From assembly GCA_029961685.1 (NCBI GenBank), contig JARWKL010000004.1, forward strand, positions 19,032,348 to 19,096,347: a stretch of 64,000 bases of DNA. Direction: 5' to 3'. The translations under genes were made by a program, and so were the position numbers. This document shows, piece after piece, positions 1 to 10,406 of the stretch (its first letter is position 1; each line of letters opens with the position of its first letter). The notes under the pieces are model-generated. The model worked only from the letters and a program-made list of their open reading frames with translations. It had not been told where the DNA came from and ran no database searches. The stretch comes from Aristolochia californica (taxonomy: Eukaryota > Streptophyta > Magnoliopsida > Piperales > Aristolochiaceae).

Positions 1-609
1 TTAGGGTTGAACTAGGGGAATTACCCAAACTTCGACAACAAAACTTTTGGGTTCGTTTGAGGTGTGTGAATAAATTTTCTTTACTTACATTTGTTATTGT
101 TTTCAAAATTTTCCATTCATAAAATCTAAAATGATCATTTTGTTGTGATCTATTTGCCTTTATCTTCTTGTTTACGAGAGAATCAGAAAGTGAAAACTCA
201 AAGTTTTGATTTATGAAAAAAGTGTACATCTAAAATGGAATGGAAATGCACAAATGTAGAGTGTGATAATTCCAAAAAGTCTCTGTAACTTTTAGGGATT
301 GCAAACTCCTTTAGTTTTTATATATTAGGTTTTGCAATAATCAGGAAAAGGGGGAGGCGGGGGATTTTTAATTGAGTGTTGACTCCTAATCCATAAGTTA
401 TTTATTACAAAAACAAAGCCCATTACGCATGATTGATCGATAAATCACTTTAAAAATCATCTGTGACTGATAGGTCAACTTTTTGTTAATGGGCAAAATA
501 ATGGCTTCTTTGACTTTGGTTAATATCGCACTGCATGTTCACATGAGAATTTAATGAGCACTTGTTGTTCGCTTTAAAAGGTTTGGATCTGTAGGGCATT
601 TGCATCTTT

Positions 610-649
610 AACATGTTTCAAGCATGCATATTCATATTTAAAACATGTT
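610..649. repeat. Conserved dyad of the satellite monomer (example copy)
   Basis: TAACATGTTT (609-618) and AAACATGTTA (641-650) are perfect 10-bp inverted repeats separated by 22 bp that include agcatgcatat. The same arrangement recurs in most monomers, for example near 1450-1490, 2140-2180, 4190-4230, 23275-23310 and 58155-58195, often with one mismatch. It could form a small cruciform or be a protein-binding dyad. The function is unknown, and conservation relative to the rest of the monomer was judged only by eye. Confidence 0.8.
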
Positions 650-1068
650 AGGATCAATTAGAAATCACTTTCTGATCAAATTCCAAGCCATTAGGGTTGA
701 ACTAGTGGAATTTCCCAAACTTGGACAACAAAACTTTTGTGTTCGTTTGTGGCGTGTGAATAAATTTTCTTTACTTAAATTTTTATTGTTTTTAATTTTT
801 TCCTTAGATAAACTCTAAAATTTTCAATATGTTGCGATCTATTTGCCTTTATCTTCTTGTTTACGAGAGAATCGGAAAGTGAAAACTCCAAGTTTTGATT
901 TATGAAAAATGTGTACATCTAAAATTGAATGGAAATGCACAAATGTATAGAGAGATAATTCCAAAAAGTCTCTTTAACTTTTAGGATTGTAAACTCTATT
1001 AGTTTTTGTATATTAGGTTTTGCAATGATCGGGAAAAAGGGGAGGCCAGGGATTTTTAACTGAGTGTT

Positions 1069-1380
1069 GACCCTTGATCCATAAGTCATTTCTTACAATA
1101 ATATAACCCGTTACGTATGATTGACCAATAAATCACATTACAAATCATCTATGATTGTTAGGTCAGCTTTTTGTAAAAGGGCAAAATAATGACTTGTTCG
1201 ACTCGGGTAAATATCCCACCACACTCCCAATAAATATGTCATTTCTTAAAACAAATAGCCCGTTAAGCATGATTCACCGATAAATCACTTTACAAATCAT
1301 CTGTGATTGATATGTTAACTTTTTGTTAACGGGCAAAATAATGGCTTGTTTGACTCTGGTAAATATCGCACCACACGTTC
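1069..1380. repeat. Partial tandem duplication inside one monomer (~155 bp x2)
   Basis: After ccaccacac (about 1225) the sequence jumps back to the tcccaat...gtcatttctta part of the same monomer and repeats the tagcccgtta, gttaactttttgt and ggcttgtttgactc boxes before continuing. This gives an 843-bp anchor spacing instead of about 690. The two copies differ at many positions, so the duplication is not recent. Confidence 0.85.
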
Positions 1381-4300
1381 ACTTGAGAATTTAATGAGCA
1401 CTTGTTGTTCACTTGGAAAGGTTTGGATCCATTGGGTATTTGCATCTTTAACATGTTTCAAGCATGCATATCCATATTGAAAGCATGTTAGGACCAATTA
1501 GAAATCTCTTTCTTATCAAATTACAAGCCATTAGGGTTGAACTAATGGAATTTCCCAAACTTGGACAACAAAAATTTTGTGTTCATTTTTGGTGTGTGAA
1601 TAAATTTTCTTTACTAACATTTTTTATTTTTTTTTATTTTTTCCATAGATAAACTCAAAAATTTTCATTTTGTTGTGATCTATTTACCTTAATCTTCTGG
1701 TTTACAAGAGAATCGAAAAGTGAAAACTGAAAGTTTTGATTTCAGAAAAAAAGTGTACTTCGAAAAAGGAATGGAAATTTCCAAAAGTAAAGAAAGATAA
1801 TTCCAAAAAGTCTTTTTAACTTTTAGGGATTGCAAACTCTTTTACATTTTATATATTAGGTTTTGCAATGATCGGGAAAAGGGGGAGGTGGTGGATTTTT
1901 AATTGAGTGTTGACTCCCAATCCATAAGTCCTTTCTTACAACAACATAGCCCGTTACGCATGATTGGCCGATAAATCACTTTACAAATCATATGTGATTG
2001 TTCGATCAGCTTTTTGTAAATTGGCAAAATAATGGCTTGTTTGACTCGAGTAAATATCCCACCACACGTTCACTTGTAAATTTAATGAGCATTTGTTGTT
2101 CACTTTAAAAGGTTTGGATCCATAGGGCAATTGCATCTTTAATATGTTTCAAGCATGAATATCAATATTTAAAACATGTTAGGATCAATTAGAAATCTCT
2201 TTCTTATCAAATTCCAAGCCATTAGGGTTGAACTATTGGAATTTCCAATACTTGGACAACAAAACAATTGTGTTAGTTTGTGGTGTGTGAATATTTTTTT
2301 ACTTACATTTTTTTTAATTTTTTCCATACATAAATTCCAAAATTTTCATTTTTTTGTGATCTATTTGCCTTTATCTTCTTATTTACGAGAAAATTGGAAA
2401 ATGAGAACTCAAAGTTTTTATTTAAGAAAAAAATGTACATCTAAAATGGAATGGAAATGCACAAATATGGAGAGAGATAATTCAAAAAATTCTCTGTAAC
2501 TTTTAGGTATTGCAAACACTTTTACTATTTATATATAATGTTTTGTAATGATTGGGAAAAGGGGGAGGCCGAGGATTTTTAACTGAATGTTGAGTCCCAA
2601 TCTATTGTCATTTTTAAAAAAAAACATAGACTGATAAATCACTTTACAAATCATCTATGATTGTTAGGTCAGGATTTTGTAAATGGGCAAAGTAATGGCT
2701 TGTTTGACTCGGCTAAATATCCAACTGCACGTTCACTTGAGAATTTAATGAGCATTTGTTGTTCGCTTTAAAAAGTTTGGATCCAGAGGGTATTTGAATC
2801 GTTAACATGTTTCAAGCATACATATCAATATTTAAAACAAGTTAGGATCAATTAGAAATCTCTTTCTTATCAAATTACAAGTCATTTGGGTTGAACTATT
2901 GGAATTTCCAATACTTGGACAACAAAAAAATTGTGTTCATTTGTGGTGTGTGAATATTAGTTTTTACTTACATTTGTTATTTTTTTTATTTTTTCCGTAC
3001 TTAAACTCCAAAATTTTCATTTTGTTGTGATCTATTTGCCTTTATCTTCTTGTTTACGAGAGAATCGGAAAGTGAAAACTCAAAGTTTTTATTAAAGAAA
3101 AAAGTGTACATCTATAATGGAATGGAAATGCAAAAATGTGGAGAGAGATAATTCCAAAAAGACTCTATAACTTTTAGGTATTTCAAACTCTTGTAGTTAT
3201 TTTATATTAGGTTTTGTAATGAACTGGAAAAGGGGGAGGTCGGAGATTTTTAACTCAATGTTGACTCTCAATCCATAAGTCATTTCTTACAAAAACATAG
3301 CTCGCTACACATGATTGACTGATACATCATTTCAGAAATCATTTGTGATTGTCATGTCAGCTTTTTGCAAATGGACAAAAAAAATGGCTTGTTTGACTCA
3401 GGTAAATATCCGACCGCACGTTCACTTGAGAATTTAATAAGCATTTGTTGTTCACATTAAAAGGTTTTGATCCGGAGGGCATTTGAATCTTTAACATTTT
3501 TCAAGCATGCATATCCATATTTAAAACATATTAGGATAAATTTGAAATCTCTTTCTTATCAAATTCTTAGCCATTAGGGTTGAGCTAGTGGAATTTCCCG
3601 AACTTGGACAACAAAACTTTTGTGTTCATTTGTGTTGTATGAATAAATTTTCTTTACTTACATTTGTTATTTTTTTTAATTTTTTCCATACATAAACTCG
3701 AAAATTTTCATTTTATTGTGATCTATTTGTTTTTATCTTCTTGTTTACGAGAGAATCAGAAAGTGAAAACTCAAAGTTTTGATTTGAGCAAAAAGTGTAC
3801 ATCTAAATGGAATGGAAATTAACAAATGTAGAGAGAGATAATTCAAAAAAAAGTCTATGTAAATTTTAGGGATTACAAACACTTTTAGTTTTTATATATT
3901 AGGTTTTGCAATGATCGGGAAAAGGTGGTGGTAGGGGATTTTTAACTGAGTGTTGACTCCCAATCCATAAGTCATTTCTTAAAAAAATATAGCCTGTTAC
4001 GCATGATTGACCGATAAATGACTTTACAAATCATATTTGATTGTTAGGTCAGCTTTTTTGTAAATAGGCAAAATAATGGCATGTTCGACCCGGGTAAATA
4101 TCCCACCGCACGTTCACTTGAGAGTTTAATGAGTATTTGTTGTTTGCTTTAAAAGGTTTAGATTCATAGGGCATTTGCTTCTTTAACATGTTTGAAGCAT
4201 GCATATCCATATTTAAAACATGTTAGTATCAATTAGAAATCTTTTTGTTATCAAATTCCAAACCATTAGGGTTTAAGTAGTGCAATTTCCCAAACTTGGA

Positions 4301-6842
4301 CAACAAAACTTTTGTGTTTGTTTGTGGTGTATGAAAAAATTTTCATTACTTACATTTGTTGTTGTTTTTAATTTTTTTCATACATAAACTCTAAAATTTT
4401 CATTTTGTTGTGATCTATTTACTTTTATCTTCTTGTTTATGAGAGAATAGGAAAGTGAAAACTCAAAGTTTTGATTTAAGAAAAAAATGTACATCTAAAA
4501 TGGAATGGAAATGCACAAAAGCAGAGAGCGATAATTCCAAAAAATCTCTATAACATTTAGGGATTGCAAACTCTTTTATTTCTTATATATTAGGTTTTGT
4601 AATGATCAGGAAAAGGGGGAGGCTAGAGATTTTTAATTGAGTGTTGACTCCTGATAAATAAGTCATATCTTACTAAAACATAGCCCGCCACGCATGATTG
4701 ATCGATAAATTACTTCACAAATTATCTGTGAGTGTTAGGTCAGCTTTTTGTTTATGGGCAAAATAATGGCTTGTTTGACTCGGGTAAATATCCCACCGCA
4801 CGTTCACTTGAGAATTTAATGAGCATTTATTGTTCGCTTTAAAAGGTTTGGATCAATAGGGCATTTGTATCTTTTACATGTTTCAAGCATGCATATTCGT
4901 ATTTAAAACATATTAGGATCAATTAGAAATCTCTTCCTTATCAAATTCCTAGCCATTAGGGTTGAGATATTGGAATTTCCCAAACTTGGACAACCAAAAT
5001 TTTTGTTCATTTCTGGTGTGTGAATAAATTTTCTTTACTTACATTTGTTGTTGTTTTTAATTTTTTCCATACATAAACACTAAAATTTTATATTTTTTGT
5101 GATCTATTTGCCTTTATCTTCTTGTTTACGAGAGAATCGGAAAGTGAAAACTCAAATTTTTGATTTAGGAAAAAAAGTGTACATATAAAATGGAATGGAA
5201 ATGCACAAATGTAGAGAGAGATAATTCCAAAAAGTCTCTGTAACTTTTAGGGATTGCAAACTCTTTGAGTTTTTATATATTAGGTTTTGCAATGATCTGG
5301 AAAAGGGGGAGGCGGAGGATTTTTAAGTGAGTGTTGGCTCCCAATCCATAAGTCATTTCTTACAAAAACATAGCCCGTTACGGATGATTGACCGATAAAT
5401 CACTTTCCAAATCATCTGTGATTGTTAGGTGAAATTTTTGTAAATGGGTAAAATAATGGCTTGGGGTAAATATCCCACCGCACGTTCACTTGAGAATTTA
5501 ATGAGAATTTGTTGTTCGCTTTAAAAGGTTTCGATCCATAGGGCATTTGCATCTTTAACAAGTTTCGAGCACTTATATCCATATTTAAAACATGTTAGGA
5601 TCAATTAGAAATCTATATCTTATTAAATTCCATGCCATTAGAGTTGAACTAGTGGAATTTCCCAAACTTGGACAACAAAACTTTTGTGTTCTTTGGTGGT
5701 GTGTGAATAAATTTTCTTTACTTACCTATGTTATTGTTTTTAATTTTTTCCACAAATAAACTCTAAAATTTTCATTTTGTTGTGATCTATTTGCCTTTAT
5801 CTTCTTGTTTTACGAGAGAATTGGAAAGTGAAAACTCAATGTTTTGATTTGAGAAAAAAATGTACATGTAAAATGGAAAGGAAATACACAAATGTAGAGA
5901 GAGATAATTCCAAAAAGTCTTAATAACATTTAGGCATTGTAAACTCTTTTAGTTTCTATATATTATGTTTTGCATTGATTGGGAAAAGGGGGAGGTAGGG
6001 CATTTTTAACTGAGTGTTGACTCCCAATCCATAAGTCATTTCATACAAAAACATAGCCTGCTACGCATGATTGACTGATAAATCACTTTAAAAATCATTT
6101 GTGATTGTTAGGTCAGCTTTTTTTAAATGGCAAAAATAATGACTTTTTTGACTGGGGTAAATATCTTACCGCACGTTTATTCTTGAATTTAATGAGTATT
6201 TGTTGTTCGCTTTAAAAGGTTTGGATCCATAGGGCATTTGCATCGTTAACATGTTTCAAGCATGCATATCCATATTTAAAAAATGTTAGGATCAATTAGA
6301 AATCTCTTTCTTATAAAATTCAAAGCCATTAGGGTTGAGCAGTGGAATTTCCCAAACTTGGACAACAAAACTTTTGTGTTCATCTATGGTGTCTGAATAA
6401 ATCTTCTTTACTTACATTTTTTATTTTTTAAAATTTTTTCCATACTTAATCTCTAAATATTTCATTTTGTTGTGATCTATTTGTCTTTATCTTCTTGTTT
6501 ACGAGAGAATCAGAAAGTGAAAAGTCAAATTTTGATTTAAGAAAAAAGTGTACATCTAAAATGGAAAGGAAATGCACAAATGTAGAGAGAGATAATTCCA
6601 AAAAGTCTCTGTAACTTTTAGGGATTTCAAACTCATTTAGTTTTTATATATTAGGTTTTGCAATGATGGAGAAAAGGGGGAGGCGGGGGATTTTTAACTA
6701 AGTGTTAACACCTAATCAATATGTCATTTCTTACAAAAACATAGCCCGTTAGGCATGATTGACCGATAAATCACTTTACAAATCATCTTTGATTGTTAGG
6801 TCAGCTTTTTGTTAATGGGCATAAATATTGGCTAGTATAACT

Positions 6843-7657
6843 GAAGTCTACAACAAAGATTGGATTGAGTTCCAAAACAAATCCTTCTTCTTCGAGAAGA
6901 ACTATGTGTAGAAATACAAGATACCGACTCAGGTACCTTCTGCTACAAATTATTAAGTGAATCTGATTTATATAAGCTAAAAAGATTCAAATATGTCCAT
7001 TATGGACTAGTTCGTATAGAATTAGACCCCTTAATACGAATCAATCAGAATTTACCGTTTATAGCAGGTATAGTAGATAACTCTACGAAGAATAATTTTG
7101 AAAAAGCCCTACTCGGAGGAGTTAGAGCTAACTTAGGATTAGGCCCAGTATCATTTACAACATGGCCCAATCTACAAATAGATTTAGAAGACAAGTACAT
7201 CCAAGATACCTTGTCCCTAAAAATCTATACAGACAATTGGTCAAAAAATGGAATTGAACCAGTAAGAAGAGTTATGCGCATACTTGTATGCATAGTAGCC
7301 CGAGGAATCAACATTGGAAAGGTTCCAGTTAAAGATTCAAAGAAACTCATAGAATTAGCCAAAAACATTGGTTATTTTGAGAACTTCACCATAGAAGAAC
7401 TCGACCCCAGAGAGTTAACATGGCCAACAGAATGGGTAGTCCAACCTTTGGCACCCAGACACCTTCCCCTCTCCCGAAAAACCATAAAGAAGATAGAAGG
7501 AAAACTAGTGATCACAAACAGTAGATGCAGCTTTTCCATCAAATAGGCTAGGCCCTCTACCTCAACAAGTAGAACCTCAAACAGTTCACATTTCGAAGGA
7601 ATAGGAAATTCAAGACCCAATGCTTATGTTCCTCTTCACGTCGATGATGGCACATAA
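6843..7657 (+). pseudogene. Viral movement protein (ORF I), 5' truncated and broken
   Basis: Reads as a 30K-superfamily movement protein, which in caulimovirids forms tubules through plasmodesmata. The main open frame runs from 6869 to 7543 with no ATG at its left end. It contains FKYVHYGLVRIEL, a GGVRANLGLGP block and LSLKIYTDN, which resemble the core of caulimovirid ORF I products. The first part (6843-6908) is open in a different frame, ending at TAG 6909-6911, so a small indel lies at about 6870-6908. An in-frame TAG sits at 7544-7546, after which the frame stays open to TAA 7655-7657. The true N-terminus is missing, cut off by the insertion edge. The end overlaps the likely start of ORF A. 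Confidence 0.8.
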
Positions 7658-8063
7658 CCCATATAAAGCCTTAGGCCCACCAATAGGAAATAGTGACATC
7701 ATCACCAATTCCCATCAAAACTCAGAGTCTTATGGTAAGACCCTTAATAGGTTAGAAAAAACTATTGATAATCTCCAACAGAAAATAGATTTCCTCTATG
7801 ATGAACATAAACATAGAGAAATAATAAAGTGTCAAAACATCCTAGAAAATATTCTAGAAAAAATTGACCATGGAAATAGTCCTATTTTCTTCAACGAATT
7901 AATAGAACTAAAACAAAGTTTAGATAATCTAAATAAAAATAAAATGCAAGAACTTTTAACAGAATTCTTAGCATTAAAAGAACATCTAGGTTCAAAAGAA
8001 CGTCAAGGTTCTCTAGGTCCATCAAGGTATGAAACACCTTTTACACCTTGGACACTAGAATGA
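7647..8063 (+). CDS. Viral small ORF A, coiled-coil protein
   Basis: An open frame of 138 codons if started at ATG 7647 (a first ATG exists at 7620). I prefer 7647 because the upstream part lies under the 3' end of the movement protein frame and MAHNPYKALGPP begins a more protein-like stretch. The middle (LEKTIDNLQQKIDFLYDEH, later LIELKQSLDNLNKNKMQEL) has heptad-like spacing of hydrophobic residues and is probably coiled coil. In soymoviruses the first small ORF after ORF I is called A; its function is not established. Its stop is coupled to ORF B by the sequence ATGA at 8060. The frame is intact in this copy, though expression is not implied. Confidence 0.65.
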   Translation: MAHNPYKALGPPIGNSDIITNSHQNSESYGKTLNRLEKTIDNLQQKIDFLYDEHKHREIIKCQNILENILEKIDHGNSPIFFNELIELKQSLDNLNKNKMQELLTEFLALKEHLGSKERQGSLGPSRYETPFTPWTLE

Positions 8064-8275
8064 TCTATAAAAAGAAACTTTTAGATCGTTTAAAATTAAA
8101 AAGAGAAGTCCTTGACCTCGCTTTACTCCAAAGAAATACTCTTCAACCAGAAGATAATACAAACCCAGCAATGGTATGGTATTACTATTTTTGGGAAAGA
8201 TATATTGATCGCATCTACAACCTTAGATGCAAGATCAAGAAAATCAGACAAAAGCTAAACCTTTTAGCTTTGTAA
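8060..8275 (+). CDS. Viral small ORF B, 71 aa, paralogue-like to ORF C
   Basis: The frame is open from ATG 8048, but the start at 8060 is preferred: it forms ATGA with the stop of ORF A and gives an N-terminus MIYKKKLLDR that matches MIFRERLLDQ of the next ORF. The product is very basic, with a WYYYFWERYIDRIY aromatic patch and a lysine-rich C-terminal helix (CKIKKIRQKLNLL). It occupies the position of soymovirus ORF B. The function is unknown; basic charge and predicted helices would suit nucleic-acid binding, which is inference only. No inactivating change is seen. Confidence 0.6.
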   Translation: MIYKKKLLDRLKLKREVLDLALLQRNTLQPEDNTNPAMVWYYYFWERYIDRIYNLRCKIKKIRQKLNLLAL

Positions 8276-8276
8276 A

Positions 8277-8492
8277 ATGATCTTTAGAGAAAGACTACTA
8301 GATCAAATTTGTCTGGTATGCTCAATGAAAGACCAAAATTGGCAAGCCAAAGAAAATCTTAGACCAATGAATGAAACCCATATAGCTTATCGAGCATATC
8401 TGATTGAATTATGGAGATTAACCCGTAGAGAAATTCTACTATGGTATATGATCAACAGACTTCAAAGGAAGCTTCAAGAAATAGATCTATGA
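8277..8492 (+). CDS. Viral small ORF C, 71 aa, paralogue-like to ORF B
   Basis: Begins one base after the TAA of ORF B (8273-8275) and ends at TGA 8490-8492, overlapping the coat protein ATG at 8489 as ATGA. It has the same length as ORF B and a parallel layout: MI + basic + LLD start, a central N-L-x-P-x-x-x-T stretch, an aromatic or hydrophobic helix (YLIELWRL) and a basic C-terminal helix (MINRLQRKLQ). It occupies the position of soymovirus ORF C. The function is unknown. The frame is intact. Confidence 0.6.
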   Translation: MIFRERLLDQICLVCSMKDQNWQAKENLRPMNETHIAYRAYLIELWRLTRREILLWYMINRLQRKLQEIDL

Positions 8493-10217
8493 CAGAGTTT
8501 TTCTATTTAATGGATATGGAAACTCCATTACCATTAGACCTTCCTGACATCACCGGATGGCTTAAAAACCTAGTGTACTTTACAACACCTTGCATAGCAT
8601 CTAGAAAAAAGGAACCAACACCACCTGCTTTTAGGATCGCTTCCAAAGCATCATCCTCTATCGATGATGAAGTTTACATAGAATATAATACTTTCGGTTG
8701 CCAACCGACTTATTATGTTCAAGAGGAAAAACCTTCCTCTAGTAAACAAAAAGAGCAACACGACAGTGAACCAGAGGCCTAGGAATCTGATGAAGTTGCA
8801 GAAGAAAATACCAAGAGAATAGACTACTTTGCTAAAGACAAAAAGGCAGATGATCTTGGTAAAAGATATAGAATGCTTTGTGGTAGCGACCATTTTGAAG
8901 CAGAAACATCAAGGTTACGAGATACCCACATGGAAGATAGCTTTCAAGATAACTTCCAAAACTGTACTGCGGTTCACCCGTAAGAACGAGAAAGTTTCTC
9001 CCACTCCAAAATATCCTTGGGAGGACAAAGGTATTCGACAAAATACACAAATGTCGATCCTTCAAATGCTACTAAGGGACACATATCCATAGATAGCAAA
9101 AACCCTTTTGGATTTTATCTCAACTTGGATTGCTCCAAGGATGGAGAAAAAGTCCTTAAAGAATTGGAAAGAAGGATAAGCAATGCTGCAAATATGCATG
9201 AATCTTGGGACAAAGATTCAACATTTAATTTCTTTACCCATGCTTTACAGGTTAATGTAGCTCATTGGTGGGACAACCTTCCCCAAGACCAAAAAAGAGC
9301 TAATACCTCAATATCTATAGCCAATATCTTGAAGGGATTGGTGGCTAAGATATCAAAAGAATTTCTAGGAATACATCCAACCCTAGAAGCTTACAATGAG
9401 AGTACTAAACAAAGAAGACGTTTAGAAACCCTTCATAAATTAAACAAGTTACAAATCTGTAACATTTATTTTTATGAGAAGTATTATTGCGAATTTGCAA
9501 GTTACTTCTATAAACTGCAAAAAGAAATCTTTTATGCAAAATTGTTGGAACCTTTTGCACATGTAGCTGAAAAAGATTACATTACAAAATATTGTCAAAA
9601 TAGTCCAGAACTTGGTACTTTAACCATGGATAATTTCCTAAACTTTGACACTTTAGGAAGAAGACAGATTTTTACAAGACATGTTGGCAAATCTTTGTGA
9701 AGCCCAAAAACTACAAAAGAATAGTAGTAAGGCAAATAAACAAATATTATGTTGTTCAAACCAGAACAAAAATGTAGGAGCTTATGGTTGTAAAACCACC
9801 TCCCATAAGCAAAGAAAATATCCTAATAAATTTCAACAGAAAAAATATAGGATACAAAAAATTTCTAAAACTAGGTATACTCCCAGCAAGAGATACTTTA
9901 GAAAAAGAACAAATTCTGGCCCTACCACATCCAGTAAAGGGTCAAATGCATATTGCCCAAAGGAGAAACCCCCAAGCAAATGCAAATGCTGAATATGCCA
10001 GAAAGAAGGACATTTTGCAAAAAGTTGTCCAAACACTGAGAAAACACGGTAGTACAAAACCTATATGCTACTTGCCGAAGCAAATGGATTGGACATCCTC
10101 CATTATGATGACATCTAGTCAGATGATGAAGTATATGAACTTCATCTCGAAACTGAGTCCTCCTCCTCAAAAAACACAGAAAATATGAGTGACTCTTCAG
10201 GCACAACCTTTGCCTAA
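8489..10217 (+). pseudogene. Viral coat protein (ORF IV) with CCHC zinc knuckle, broken
   Basis: Caulimovirid capsid/nucleocapsid protein. The start at 8489 is taken from the ATGA overlap with ORF C; ATG 8441 is an in-frame alternative. The N-terminal third is acidic (DSEPEA, ESDEVAEEN). The central capsid region includes AHWWDNLP. The C-terminal part is Lys/Arg-rich and leads into a CCHC knuckle at about 9987-10028 followed by an acidic tail. Inactivating changes are TAG 8780-8782, TAA 8981-8983, a frameshift between about 9600 and 9697 (frame 2 to frame 0), TGA 9990-9992 inside the knuckle, TAG 10050-10052 and TAG 10116-10118. The reading ends at TAA 10215-10217. Total length is about 575 codons, somewhat longer than the CaMV capsid. 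The assignment is strong because of the WW motif, basic region and knuckle. Confidence 0.85.
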
Positions 10218-10406
10218 TAGATTTCTTATATTCGGTTATGCTTTAGCCTTCTCGGTATATAGCATGACAGCAAGCGTGGTGATTTATACCCCACTATTGT
10301 CATAGAAAAATTTCTCTGCTACTGCATCATGCATTTATAGAGAAATTTATAAATAACCTGATACTCTTACTACTCGAAGAATTTTCTTGTATTACAGATA
10401 GGTAAA
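10218..10406 (+). other. Junction region where viral pol should be; contains inverted repeat and TATA
   Basis: In related viruses ORF V (protease, reverse transcriptase, RNase H; about 2 kb) lies here. Only 189 bp separate the coat protein stop from the next ORF, and none of the open frames of the viral segment shows a protease or YxDD-type RT motif, so ORF V appears deleted. The segment holds a perfect 10-bp inverted repeat, AAATTTCTCT (10308-10317) and AGAGAAATTT (10339-10348). A TATA-like stretch, tttataaat (10345-10353), lies about 55 bp before the ORF VI ATG and may be a relic of a 19S-type promoter. The exact deletion joint cannot be placed without a relative. Confidence 0.6.

Larger units (their letters stand above)
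1..6833. repeat. Satellite array block 1, ~690-bp monomers
   Basis: Head-to-tail satellite. Using the T-run of the box atttttaactgagtgttgac as anchor, monomers are seen at 365, 1053, 1896, 2576, 3247, 3939, 4630, 5320, 6003 and 6691. The usual spacing is 671-692 bp; the 843-bp spacing at 1053-1896 comes from an internal duplication. Landmarks in monomer order are a purine tract (gggaaaagggggagg), the anchor box, tagcccgttacgcatgattg, ttgttaggtcagctttttgt, ccaccgcacgttcacttgag, a BamHI-containing box (aaaaggtttggatccatagg), a 10-bp dyad around taacatgttt, attagggttgaactagtgga, tgtgaataaattttctttac, catacataaactctaaaatt, and a tttttatatattagg box. No gene is supported here. The block is cut at 6833 by the viral insertion in mid-monomer. 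Confidence 0.97.

Noticed and set aside
1..8. Telomere-like TTAGGGTT at the window start
   Set aside because: It is part of the monomer box attagggttgaactagtgga and recurs once per monomer with no tandem telomere array. The accctaaacc near 27195 is also a single short match.
2176..2499. Recurrent ORFs of 60-124 codons in the satellite on + (for example 2176-2499, 34811-35089, 58190-58522)
   Set aside because: They are similar only because the monomers are, they differ in length through random stops and indels, and they overlap equally recurrent minus-strand frames. There is no intact conserved frame and no promoter context.
9833..10206. Minus-strand ORFs opposite the viral coat protein
   Set aside because: They lie antisense to a recognisable coat protein and show no known motif.
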